Assembly (NCBI GenBank): GCA_007449985.2
Contig: VIIQ02000788.1
Location: 1-64,000, forward strand
Source: Desmodesmus armatus
Lineage: Eukaryota; Chlorophyta; Chlorophyceae; Sphaeropleales; Scenedesmaceae
Length of the DNA stretch: 64,000 nucleotides
Reading direction: 5' to 3'
The first letter of the stretch is position 1. Each line of letters begins with the position of its first letter. A model generated the notes under the pieces. The model was not told the origin of the DNA. It worked only from the letters and a program-made list of their open reading frames with translations, and searched no databases. Made by a program: the position numbers and the translations under genes. This document shows, one piece after another, positions 48,664 to 59,976 of this stretch.

Positions 48664-51043
48664 AAAAGCTACAATACCCTGTCAAGTTCAGCCTGAGGCT
48701 GTGCCCCAACAAAGCGGTACAAAACCCACTGGCAGAAGTGGGATGGAGGTTGCTGTTGCGGTGCACACATTCTGCTGTGCTGCACCTCTGCTGTGCTGCT
48801 CATCTTAGGCGCACTATCTTCTTAGGCCAATTATCTTTTGTCTTGATGCATCTTTGAACATAGGTCATTCTTACATTGATCAGAGCATTGCGTGGTTATT
48901 TGACACAACACAAGTGGATGTGAAAGGGGCTTCGAGTGGGGGTCAATTATGTCTGCCTTTTGCAGGCAGTTGGTGCGGATGGAAGAGTGGTTCTTGATGT
49001 GCAGCATGCATGCATGGTGCTGCGTCAGGCCTATTGCATCTGTGTGCTTATGGTGTGTCGCTACACCGGCAATAACCCTTTATTTGATCACATGGCATGT
49101 GCAGCCATGCAGGAGCCACGCTCCCCCATGATGTGGCTGCCTTGCAGCCCCAGGCATCTATGCCTGAAACCTGGTACTTGATTGTGATCGTGATATATAC
49201 ACCTTAAGGTGCGTAGCTGGCCCTCCTCAAGCAGAAGAGGATGCAATGTCAGATGTTGCAGTGTTTGGCAGGTGGACCTTAGGCTGTCTGCGTTGGTGCT
49301 GTGGGCTGCTGCCTCAGGATTGTGTGTATGATCAGGTTTTTTGAGCGTTGTCAGGTTTTAAGTCAGTCATAGATGTTGCCATGGACCCATGGGCTGAAAA
49401 AACCTGTATTTTCTTGCAGCGGTTGGCTGCTGCAGGATGCAGCAAACACACCAAAGGAAGGTGGGACACACCGTGGTGGTGTCAAATATGTACAGCCTGT
49501 TTCATCAATATGGTGTAGTTGTTGTGTTGTTGCAAAAGCATCGTGTTTTGGTGATGGGCGTGTGGATGGTGGGTACTCGGAGTATATGGTGTGTTCGTCG
49601 CAGCCAACGCTTGAGCGTGGAGTGCTGCGTGCGTGATGAGACAAGGTGTAACAATGTGTGTTGTCACAAACACTGCCCAGTGGGCAATGTGTAAAGTATA
49701 GTTTGATGTTGAGTTCAGTTCAGCAGCTAGCACAATAGCAGCACACTGTTTATGTACTATGTGCATGCTGAGCTACAAGGCAATCTTGCAGATCATAGCA
49801 AACTACATGCAAACATGCATGCCGCATGCATATATGTACGACGCAAGATAACTACCGTGTCACACCATGTGACAAATCTGTGCAGCCTTGCAGGCTACAG
49901 TACACTGCAGCTGCCACATACACGCCATTACAACAACATTCGATGTAAGTGTAAGTAACGCGTCATTACCACCACTTGCATATGACAGCAAGGAGTTACA
50001 ATACAAGGCATGCTTAACAAGGCCATCTGTCTGGGCCACTGCCGGAAACACAGTATTGCCCAGCATATCATGTCCCAACTGTGGGCCACAGCATTCCTGC
50101 CGTAGGGCCGCCTCCTTGCCAAGAAGCCTCTGCGGTGGGGGCTCACAGGATGATTGAGGACACTGTCCATGTGGCACATGCCGCATCGGAAGTACCGATC
50201 TGTAGTACCGATCTGGCGAAAGCAGCTGCAAGCAACTGCAATGGCAGGGCGGCAGCAGGCTTGCGGCCAGCAGTGCAGAGCATAGGATTCACCTGCAAGC
50301 AAACACCTCTCAGATGTCCAGGCAGATGAGGAATGCTGCTGTGCAGACGTCTTGACAGCAGGTGCGTAACCAAGGGTGATGGTAGTAATGAAGCCTACCA
50401 AGCCCCTTTCCGGCATAGTGCTCCCCATTCTGCCTGACCTCAATTTGCAAGTGGGCTCTGCCCTGCCTAGCAGCACGCCCCAGTGGGTTTCAAAGTTGCA
50501 CGACTTGAGAAAGGATGCCATGAGATCACTGCTCTTTGGACATACGGTGCTGTCAGCTGATCTCACCTACAAGCATCAACACACAGCCGGCTGTATCTCG
50601 ATAGGCGCCTGACTCAGCCCTCAGAGGGCTGACACCGCCAGCTGGTGTGGTGCCGCATGCGCTGTGCAGAGTGCATATAATGTGGATGCAGGTCTGACCA
50701 GGACTCAATGGACTTGTGTGGCTGCAAAATGAGCTGCAGCTCGGTCAGCTGTTGAGATTGACGGGCCTGAATGTACATTCATGAACATGTTCATGGGCAC
50801 GCAACACTATTCATGTGCACGTGCCCCTGCCCTGCGCAAGCGGCCAAAATTTAATTTCATCCGTTAGTTTCAACTTAGGAACTGTCTTGCAGAGCTCGTG
50901 ATTGACAGGGGCGCTCTCCAGTCTCAACCGTCATCGCTTCAGAGATTGACTGACAGGCTATATGGGCTGTATTGACCACCAATGTCTTCCCGAACATGAG
51001 AAGCAATTGCATGAGCCACCTCCACCTCGATCCGTGGCTTCTC
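48664..51043. other. Spacer between the expansin copies
   Basis: About 2.4 kb with the 3' flank of copy 1 and the upstream flank of copy 2. A minus-strand open frame of 212 codons (50566-49928) and overlapping frames on both strands show no family motif. A 13-bp direct repeat (AGTACCGATCTGT) is at about 50,190-50,212. I see no third expansin copy or remnant. Confidence 0.45.
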
Positions 51044-51374
51044 CGTATGTCGTACCTGGGCAACCAGGGCTGTCAGAAGCAGACAGCGCTTTCAACCTAT
51101 TAACCCACTATTGCGTTGGATTTTCCAGGCTATTTGGCAAGTGTGGCGACCCCAGAACAAAAAGTCAGACTCGGCGGTTTGGGGAGATACGTCAGCGGTT
51201 GTGGATTGCCTTTTCACGCCCCTCTTCAGCAGAGCTCCAGCAGTCCAGCGCCAGCATCAGGCACGATTTCCGTTCCATCTTTCTCCACCTTGAGCCAGCC
51301 TCGCCAGCGCCTCCCTGCTTCCTTACAAGCCACGCGCTCGGCTGTCCATCCTTCACAACCACCCCATCATCAAT
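51044..51374 (+). promoter_or_regulatory. Promoter region of second expansin-like gene
   Basis: Contains CGTATGTCGTACCTG at 51,044 and AAAAGTCAGAC-TCGGCGGTTT at 51,160-51,180, the same two blocks in the same order as upstream of copy 1, while the sequence around them has diverged. No TATA box is evident at the position equivalent to the one in copy 1. Confidence 0.5.
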
Positions 51375-53112
51375 ATGGCGCCGTCCATGACCTTTGCTGT
51401 GCTGGCGATTGCGCTGCTGAGTGCTGCCAGCCTGGCTGCAGCAGGAGATTTCGATGGCTGGTCAACTGGCCGTGCCACCCATGTGAGTGCTCAACGTTTT
51501 TAGAAGGAAAACGTTGCCTGGTTGAGTTCTCTTGGCTGGCTGGGCTGTTCCCATCGACTGGCTGATCTCATGTGGACCTACTGTTGTCCAATGTCCCTGT
51601 CTGCAGTATGACAGCATCCACATTGGCTCCTGCATGTTTGGCAGCTTGGACTACCACAAGGGCACTGGCTACGACATCGCTGCCATCTCTGACAAGGTGG
51701 GTTTCACCTAGGTGGTCGGGTGTCTTGAGCAGTGGCCAAGCTGGCAGATGTGCTGGTGGCATACGCTGCTCATGAGCAGCGTGCCAGTGATTACTGGCAC
51801 CACGTGGTGCACCTACCAGCTGCAGCTGTCCGTTGTTGCAGCCAACCAGCAGGCGTGGGACATGGCACCACTGCAGTCTATATCACTGTCTGGGTGTGCA
51901 CGGCAGTCTGCAGTGCCTGGCAGGACAGCAGTGCTGGCAGCAGCAGCAGCACCAGTGCATGCTGGTATTGCTACTGTGCAATGCGCATCGCTTTCCTGGA
52001 GCGCACTTGTGAGGATGCCTTCCACGCCGCTGCCTACCTTTGCTTGATGCAACCCCTGTTACCCTTTCCTTCTTGCTAGGCTCACGACTACGCTGGATCC
52101 TGCGGGCGCTGCTACGAGATTGCCTGCCGCCCTGACCACAACCTGCGCGACGGCAACGGGAAGCAGATGGACCGCAGCTACTCCTGCAAGGAGGGTGTGA
52201 AGGTGACAGTGACCATCACAGACACCTGCCCCTGCTACTACCCATCCAACCAGTACTCCAACCAGCGCTGGTGAGCAGCTTGGGCTTGTAGCATCTTGTG
52301 CTTGGAAAAGCACACACCATCCTGTTGCCGTTGCGCCTGCCAGCACAACCGTTGGGTGGCATGGTGTTCCTGCAGCAGTGGCAGCAATGTAGACTGCACC
52401 AGTTATGCACATGACGCAGTCCCGTACACTGCCAGCATCTGCGCATGGCTGCAACCAACGGCCTAATCCACCACTGGGTGCATACCGTGCATACTGTGCC
52501 GTGCATACCCAGCAGGCTGCTTGCTTTCAGCACATTGAGGGCAGGATGACACCATGTACATTGTGCTGAGGTGTGCTGCTGTCACTGCGCGTCCCCCTTG
52601 CAGGTGCTGCGGTGACCAGTACCACTTTGACATGTCCAACCACGCCTTCGCCAAAATCGCTGACATTAACAAGGGCGTCGTCGGCATCTACTATCGCCAG
52701 GTGGGTGCTGCACGCAGTGGCTGTTGCAGAGTATGGGTGGCCGGGATGATGGGATGTTGTCCCTCAACTACTGTGCTCAGGCAGGCTGCGCTGCCCCAGG
52801 GATGGCTTGGAGCATCTATGCTGGGCCAATAGAGCATGCGGCTAACTTGCCGGCATCACAGTATTCCTTTAGCAGGGTTGGGCCTGCCCCCAGGGAGTGT
52901 CATGGCCTGATTGCGCACCAGCTACCCCACATCCTCTGTGCATGTCCATGTTGTGCGCGCGCTGAGCTGTGCGCTCTGCTGGCCTTGCTGCTACGTGCCT
53001 GCAGGTTGACTGCCCTGGTGGTTTCTCACATGGCAAGGCTGACAGGGGTGGTGACAGCACCTGGCCCAACCGCGGCCTGAAGGAGGTGACTGCAGCCACA
53101 GACAGCACATAA
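51375..53112 (+). CDS. Expansin-like secreted protein, copy 2
   Basis: Five exons: 51375-51482, 51607-51696, 52080-52270, 52604-52700 and 53005-53112, each the same length as its partner in copy 1 (108, 90, 191, 97, 108), giving 197 residues. It has a signal peptide and a single expansin-type double-psi beta-barrel domain with the same HFD and TDTCPC motifs, and no CBM63. I count 17 differences from copy 1, concentrated in the fourth exon (CCGDQ for CCCDQ, AFAKIADINKGVVGI for AFGKIADTSKGVVSI). Introns differ in length and sequence, so the duplication is not very recent or the exons have been held by selection or conversion. Stop is TAA rather than TGA. Confidence 0.93.
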
Positions 53113-53219
53113 GAAGAGTCACCGCGTAATGCCGCACGCCGTTGTATAGGTGCCAGCGCCAAGCTGACCGCCGCCTGTTGCAGGAGGTGACTGCAAACAT
53201 GGACAGTGCGGAAAAGAGC
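53078..53219 (+). repeat. Partial duplication of expansin copy 2 last-exon end
   Basis: GGAGGTGACTGCAGCCACAG plus the stop region (53,088-53,118) recurs degenerated at 53,183-53,219 (GGAGGTGACTGCAAACATGG), preceded by TTGCAG. It lies past the stop codon and is probably untranslated. Confidence 0.75.
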
Positions 53220-54777
53220 TCGCCAGTGGCGTGTTGCTCCTTGAATGAGGCTAATGATCTAAAGCGCGCATGATACCGATTGTTGGAGGGGCTTCTGAAA
53301 ACAGGGGTTTGGCTGGCCTTCTGATTCACCTTATGCCAAAGTTTGCAGACACACCTTGGCTTTGGAGAGCCCACTGAAGGCATGGTGTTTGTTCAAACAT
53401 TCCTCAGCGGTCGACTCTTGACTAGTCCCATTCACTAGCTGGTTTTGTCCCATTCACTACCTGGTTTTGTCATGTCCATTTGAGCCATCATGGGTATGCC
53501 CGTCGGCTTGGTTTACACGCAACACACAGGTACTGACTGACTTGGGAGAGGTGGAGTGTTTCAAATTGCACGTTCAGATGTGTATTCTTGCAAGTGTGGT
53601 AGATGCTTGGCTCGAGCAGAGCGTATTTGTTGTTCTGCCATGTGTTTGCATCCGGATGTCTGCGGGCTGGTTTGTGCTCTGTGCATGGCCATGGCGGTAC
53701 ATGTGCAAGGGTTGTCCTGCTCACTGTGGCTGCTCGCCTGCAAAGTGAGTACCAGCACCACTTGCTGGTGCATCACTGCCTGAGTCGAGCAGCATGCTGC
53801 GTCTGGCACACAGCTTGTTTGCAGCTGCATGAAGCAGCAGTGCAGCAGGTTGGTTGTGCTGCTGGTCTGGATCACTTTTTGGGTTCTGCTTAGGGGATTC
53901 AGTGCACAGCGCGCTGTGCGGAAGAAATAGGATGCAGCGGGATTGATGTTTTTTTACAGCCCCCATGCAATGCACAATCTAGGGGTCAGTAAGATCTCTG
54001 TGGTGTTTCCCATTTATGCTATGCGGAGAGGAGTGTGCCGCAAGTGCACACTGGAAGACTCTTCCAGGACAAGCGGTATAAGAGGCTGATCATTTGTTGC
54101 CCAGGTGTCTACTGATGGCGCACAGTGTGGTGTGCAGAGGAAGCTGTGGGGACTGTTGGTAGGGGTTTTGCAGAAGGATTCACAGATTATCCGTACCGCA
54201 GTGTGGTTCAGGGTCAGCAGGTCATTGTGGTCAACTTGTGCTGCACGCGGAGGAGTTTGTGCAGCAACTGCACATCTGCTATGGAATAATGCAGGATTAA
54301 TGGTGAACCTATACACGCCTTATGTGCGCAGCGCCAGCAGCGCTGCTAGCAGTGTTGGCTGCACATTGCTTGTGCTGGTTTGGGGTGGTTTGAAGCGCGA
54401 GGGTGCTGTGGCCCCCTGCACATCGGCCTGGCTGCATTCAGCTGGGGCATGTGGTGTTTTCTGCTTCCTGCATGTATGCGTGTGTTGACAGACATCGGCA
54501 TGTTTGTGTTGGCATCTGGCCGGAAGTATGTCGTACTGCTCAGGAGGTGTTGTGTAGTGTTGTTGCTAGGGCGTTTATAGGTGTTGTCTTCTGGGCCAGG
54601 AAAGTTGGGCCAGGAAAGTTTGCCAAGGCCATCACTGTAGGTGTTGTCAGTTTCCCAACCCCAGCACTGACTGGGCATTTGTCGCCACTGCTTCCTTCGC
54701 ATAGTGTAGAGGGTGCATTCGCTGTCAAGGCCCATCCCTGGCAACGTTCACATGCAGCATATACTTGCTTCTCGCAT

Positions 54778-54976
54778 CAGCGCTTTTTTGCTGTGGCATA
54801 TACTGCGCAGCAGCGCTTTGTTGCTGTGGCATATTCTGTGCAGCAGCGCTTTGTTGCTGTGGCATATTCTGCGCAGCAGCGCTTTGTTGCTGTGGCATAT
54901 TCTGCGCAGCAGCGCTTTGTTGCTGTGGCATATTCTGTGCAGCAGCGCTTTGTTGCTGTGGCATATGCAGCGCAGG
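54778..54976. repeat. 33-bp minisatellite, six units
   Basis: Unit CAGCGCTTTGTTGCTGTGGC followed by ATATTCTGYGCAG repeats six times with few changes; first and last units are the most diverged. The 33-bp period keeps frames open on both strands, encoding 11-residue repeats (RFVAVAYSVQQ on plus, MPQQQSAAAQN on minus). No splice or start evidence decides whether either is translated. Confidence 0.92.
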
Positions 54977-56342
54977 CCCTGCAGGGTTTATGCTGTGGGG
55001 TAGTGATGTGTCTGTGTGCGGCATCTTGCCAGGCCTACGCCGTTCCAGCTGCAGCTGCGCAGTCAGAAGTGCATGTTTCATATGCCAGGACTTTGCATCT
55101 TGTGCCACATGACATGTTCATATGGCCCTGAGCTGTCAGGCCCTACCAGCACTCTTTGGGCAATCAAGTTTGGGCTCCAGCATTGAGCCGGGCAGTTTAG
55201 GTTTGTTCAGGTTGGTGTGGTGCAAGGTGGGTCTTGCCCCTGTGTCGGGTATGCGCCTTGTGGTGAGCTTAGGCTGTCTTTGGGTTGGAGTGTCGCATGC
55301 GCACTTGCGCATCATGCGTTGTACCAGAGTGTACCTACTATTCGGACGGCTTGCATGCCAGTCTGCCCCCTGCTGGTGTGTTGTGGAAAGTGCTTGGCTT
55401 CCCTTTGTCGTCAATGCATTTCAAGGTTTGATTGTTGCTGCTGCTGTTGCTGCGGCCCTCTGGCACTTTAGGTGTGCTGTGCCACTGTGCGCCGCTGTTG
55501 TGAGGCTGCTATCAGGTTATAGCCTCATGAGCCACCAACATGCCTTGTTGTCATTGTCATGCTGGGAATAATTCCTTTTGTTGCCTTGCTTCATTTGACA
55601 GTTTTGTAACCGTCACATGCCTTGTGCGCAGCAACACACCAGGAGTGTTGGGGCTGCTAATTTGAGTATATGGCAGGCCGGTTCAGGTCCAGGGGTAGTG
55701 ATGGAAGGTTGCAAGCACCACTGCTGCCATACAGTGCAGTTGCACGCTCCGGCACTTGCAAGTGCTGGAGCCTTCAACTTCAGTCAGCTGGAAAGGACCT
55801 GATGTGGTTTCCAAGTGCAAGAAGGGCAACTTGTTAAGAGTGCCACAAAGCCAGCGGGAGGAACACCAGCCCGCCTGGTAAGGGTGCCAGCCACTGATTC
55901 CTTCCAACCCAGATAGTAGAAGGGCATACATGTTTCAGGAGGGGGATGTTGCATATGCAATCTGTCCTGTAGTGCATGCTCTCCAGACATGCCATAGCAG
56001 CATTGGGACCTTGGAGCTGACGTCTGTCTGTCCTGCGATCCCATTCCAAGGCCAGCTGTGGAGCTGCAAATTGTGCGTTCTACATTTCCAGGCCTGCTGG
56101 GCCTGCTCAACAGGTGTGACAGCTTGTGTATATCATTGAAGTGTGGTGGAAGTATCAAAGTATCAACAAACTAGTGAAGGCGACGAGTGGGTCTTGGCAT
56201 CAACGACACACGGTGCACCATGAAGATGTCAGCAGTACTGCCACCAGTGCTGCAGGGAAAATCTGGCAGGCAGGAGGGCACTCCACGCGTCTTCTGTACA
56301 ATAAAAAGCTTGATGAAACTTTGTATGTGACTAGCGCAAGTT

Positions 56343-57258
56343 TCACCGGGCGGCCTTCAAGGTGATCCAATGTTTTATGGTTTTGGCTTGTGCAGTTAAC
56401 GTTGATCGGAAACAGAACCATGTCAATAAAGCAGGGCTCCCTTCCGTCCGCGTACCCGTCGAAGTAAGGGGCAGGCAGCCCAGTTTCCGTGGCCCTACGT
56501 AACTTTATGTCAACTGCCAGCATGCATCATCTGCTCTTGTCATGTGCTTCAGGGCTTTTCAGGGCCTTTTTTTTCCCGAAGGGCTGCCCGGTCAGCCCCT
56601 TGATTTTTCACAGGGATGCATCCCGGTCTGCTCACAGCCACCGGCCGTTTTCAAAGGGATGCCCGGTGGCCCCCCAAAATTTTCACAGGGATACCAGAAC
56701 ATGGCCATTTGCCCCTACATGTGTAGTGGTATATTTGCAATGGTATATAAGGCTTGAACATCACTTTGGCGGAACGGTTCGTTGAACAAACAGTGTTTAA
56801 GGCAACAACCCCCCTCCTACAGCCCCCCCCCCCTCCTACATACTGATCAGTACTACATACAGTACTTGCACTCTCCCTGGCGTGTTGACATGCTGCTGCA
56901 GCAAAATGCGGGTCACGCGCCACACTTTTCAGCATTATGAAAGTCATTCTTAGCCTCTTCTGGTCGTTCATAGCCTCTTCATTGGCAGATTCCCGAAGTT
57001 TGTACTTGATCTGTAGCAGATCAAACAGCCCCAGAAGCCCCGCAGGGGGCGTTTCGGGAAAACGCCCCGTTCTGACCGGAAACAATGTCTAAAATTCACC
57101 GGGATGCCCGTTTTGCTGCCGGCAAACCCACCGGGACGCATCCCTGTGACTCCTGTGCCAAACCCTCTTTTGACCGGTTTTCCCGTTCAGCACTGCCAAT
57201 TTTGACTGTGGATTGGGGCTCCAAAAGCCCATTTCACCGGGATCCCGGCCGGGCTGAA
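56343..57258. repeat. Dispersed CCGGGATGC-type palindromic motifs
   Basis: Short related blocks recur in both orientations: TTTCACCGGGCGGCC (56,340), TTTTCACAGGGATGCATCCC (56,607), TTTTCAAAGGGATGCCCGGT (56,649), TTTTCACAGGGATACC (56,680), TTCACCGGGATGCCCG (57,095), CACCGGGACGCATCCCTGTG (57,129) and TTTCACCGGGATCCCGGCC (57,232). They look like a nested or decayed inverted-repeat element; no transposase is seen. Confidence 0.65.
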
Positions 57259-57304
57259 AAGCCCTGATGTGCTTGGTGCATAGCACAGCTGGCACTCCCT
57301 ATGT

Positions 57305-58026
57305 CCACACATACACTTGCTGGACTTGTAAGGCAGGGGGGCTGTCTGCCCCCCTGGACCCCCGCCACCGGTACTGTTGTGCTGCAAGAGAGACAGCAGC
57401 ACCACACACATACACTTGCTGGACCTGTAAGGCAGGGGGGCTAGCCGCCCCCCTTGCCCCCCGCGATTACTGCCTGTCTTGCTGCACAACATTCATTCAG
57501 GCACTTGCTGGTCCTGCAAGGCAGGGGGGCTAGCCGCCCCCCTTGCCCCCCGCGATCACTTCGAAGTGTTGCTGCACTACAGTCAATGCCGGCGGGGGTC
57601 CAGGGGGGCAGACAGCCCCCCTGCCTTACAGGTCCAGCAAGTGTATGTGTGTGGTGCTGCTGTCTCTCTTGCAGCACAACAGTACTGTTGGCGGGGGTCC
57701 AGGGGGGCAGACAGCCCCCCTGCCTTACAGGTCCAGCAAGTGTAAGTGTGTGGTGCTGCTGTCTCTCTTGCAGCACAACAGTACTGGTGGCGGGGGTCCA
57801 GGGGGGCAGACAGCCCCCCTACCTTACAGGTCCAGCAAGTGTAAGTGTGTGGTGCTGCTGTCTCTCTTGCAGCACAGCAGTACTGGTGGCGGGGGTCCAG
57901 GGGGGCAGACAGCCCCCCTGCCTTACAGGTCCAGCAAGTGTAAGTGTGTGGTGCTGCTGTCTCTCTTGCAGCACAACAGTACTGGTGGCGGGGGTCCAGG
58001 GGGGCAGACAGCCCCCCTGCCTTGCA
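57305..58026. repeat. 99-bp tandem array with an inverted copy
   Basis: On the plus strand, units start TACTGKTGGCGGGGGTCC at 57,683, 57,782, 57,881 and 57,980, with an earlier partial unit at about 57,590. Each unit contains GGGGGGCAGACAGCCCCCC, which can fold on itself. A reverse-complement unit lies at about 57,320-57,430, so the ends form an inverted repeat with a ~150-bp centre that itself holds two GGGGGGCTAGCCGCCCCCC blocks. The 99-bp period leaves all three plus frames open; I do not regard them as genes. Confidence 0.88.
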
Positions 58027-58654
58027 GCTTCATGTTTTGATGCAACATAAGGCAGTAAAGTGTAGATGCTTGCAAGAACACGTGGAAAACGATCTTCAAT
58101 TTGTCGACATAACCAGTAGATCGCCATCACCAAGCGGCCTGCCCGCGGCCATGCTACAGTCTGCGCTAGACAACGAATTACATCCCTGATACGTCTTGTG
58201 TTGGTCTTCTTTGTCTATTTGCAGTGCCTTCTTTGCGTACATGTAGCAGTTCGATGTCCACGACGCTACGGCCTCTGCCATCCGGCCTGCTCCGACCGTG
58301 CTGCAGCCCGAATTTGCAAACGAGCTTGACATACAATCATACAACCAGCCAGGTGCTCCAAGACCACAGCTGTCGCCACTCTTTTTCATAATAAACGGCG
58401 TTACACATTTTATTACACATTTTGTTACTCTTTTGCTCGGGCCACAGGCTCTCCGAAGGATTCTCCTTCTCCGAGGCTAGTGGTACGCTCCGGTAAAAAG
58501 CTGAATCTGTGCTCTGTTTACTTGCAAGATACTCGCCTGGGTTACTGTTTACCCGCCATCTGAACCTACTGCTGTCTGTTGCTGCGCAAAGCGCTTACAT
58601 GCCATGCTTCTTTACTCACAAAAGTAAACTGAAGTCTCCTGCAGCATGTAGTGC

Positions 58655-59976
58655 ATGATGCTGGACGTGTTGGGCAGCTTTCAGCTGGTGCAGCAGTCAC
58701 TGTTCTCAGATGCAGCTCATCACACAGCTCGACATCTGCTGGAGCAGCCAGCAACCGCACCTAGAGTGCTGGGTGTTGGAGTGGGTGTCTTCCTGCTCGT
58801 CTTCTTTTTGTAAGTTTGTCAGCTGCATCAACAGCATCTGCTTTGTTTTACCATCCGGAACTGCAGCAGCTGTCAGCTTTGCAGCAGATGTGGCACGCTT
58901 AAGCCAGTGGCCACAGCCAGGTTGAACCATGTTGCTGTTGTTTATGACAGGGTGATATGCATACTGCTCGGACTCCTGGGCTCACGTACCACTAAACCAG
59001 GGTAGGTGGTGTTAGCAGTCAGGTCGATCACATCAGTAGCAGAGACCGCTGCATGGTTGCTTCGTAGGCACAAATTGCCCCTTTGCAGTGATGAACAGCA
59101 TATCTACACACCGTTCTTGTCATCGACAGGCTTGGTGCAGCTGTGTATCTGTACATGTTGCAGCACTCACGTTGGTCCTAGTTAGTGTTTCACGCTAGAT
59201 AGGCCTGCACTCCGTAATTGAATCGTGGGCCTGTGTGCAACTCAATGTGTGTCTGCAGACTGTGCTATGCCTTGTCGGGTGGCACCTATGGTGTCATCCT
59301 GCTGGTGCTGCTGGCCAGCCCAAGAGGAGCCCCACCACCCCCCTCTCCCGTGGTAAGCAGCAGCAGAGGGTGCGCAGTGTAGCAGCAGCACGCAGCAGCA
59401 GTCTCGATGCAGTGATGCGCGCAGCGGCAGATGCTGAGCAGCACAGGATGAGCAGCACATGCAGGACAGCTGTGCAGCAGGGCTGATGACACACGCATAT
59501 GGCAGCACAGATTCACCAGGCGCTCCGCAGTTGAGCCCAGGCTGTGGCTGGGTAATTGCTGAAAGGATCAAACGCTGTCACAGGACAGGGAAAATCACAG
59601 CAGCAGCAGCAGCAGGTGAAGCAGTGCATGCTGCGCAGCTCGTCAAGTCTTGTGGTGTTGTAGCCGTAGGCACCCACAGCAGCTGCTACAGCAAGCTAAC
59701 AGAACACCAGCACCTGCAGGCAGCACTGCCTTGAACAAAACACAGCAGCCTTGACAGCATTTCAACCCCCCTGCAGCAGAATCTTGCTCACTGACGTTGC
59801 ATGTGCTGACTGTCCTGCAGGGTTACGACAGTACCATCATACCCCTAGTGGTAGTCATCATCCTCATGTCCGTGGCAGCACTGGCTTCATTGCTGGGGCT
59901 GCTAGTGTTCCATGCTCGTGCAGCCTTCTATGCGCGCCCCCTGAACTACCATGCAGATGTCCTGCACCAGCAGTAG
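58655..59976 (+). CDS. TMEM218: TMEM218-like ciliary transition-zone membrane protein
   Basis: Three exons, 58655-58809, 59259-59352 and 59821-59976, join with GT-AG junctions in phase to 134 residues. Three hydrophobic segments are visible: VLGVGVGVFLLVFFLLCYAL (38-57), a second at about 61-75, and a third at about 89-115. The VLGVGVGVF start of the first segment and the YARPL motif after the last (120-124) match animal TMEM218 (VLGVGAGVF and YAKPL), and size is close to the 115-residue human protein. TMEM218 is a tetraspan-like transition-zone protein linked to ciliopathies, so this alga should build cilia. The N-terminus is about 35 residues longer than in animals; the start is the first in-frame ATG pair in the exon. 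Exons are too short to stand out as ORFs. Confidence 0.82.

Larger units (their letters stand above)
53220..58654. other. Gene-poor region, no recognised gene
   Basis: About 5.4 kb between expansin copy 2 and the TMEM218 gene. Long frames here are mostly produced by tandem repeats with periods divisible by three. One minus-strand frame (56523-56200) has ordinary-looking composition (PYFDGYADGREPCFIDMVLF) but I recognise no family and could not link it to other exons. A TATATAAGG at about 56,743 has no clear gene after it. Confidence 0.45.

Noticed and set aside
49928..50566. 212-codon minus-strand ORF between the expansins
   Set aside because: Composition is plausible but there is no motif, and it is crossed by credible splice signals in several frames without a coherent model.
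54403..55131. 242-codon plus-strand ORF
   Set aside because: A third of it is the 33-bp minisatellite, whose period of three keeps frames open; the flanking parts have no family motif.
57454..58050. 198-codon repeat ORF in the 99-bp array
   Set aside because: All three plus frames are open through the array because the period is divisible by three; no start, splice or family evidence.
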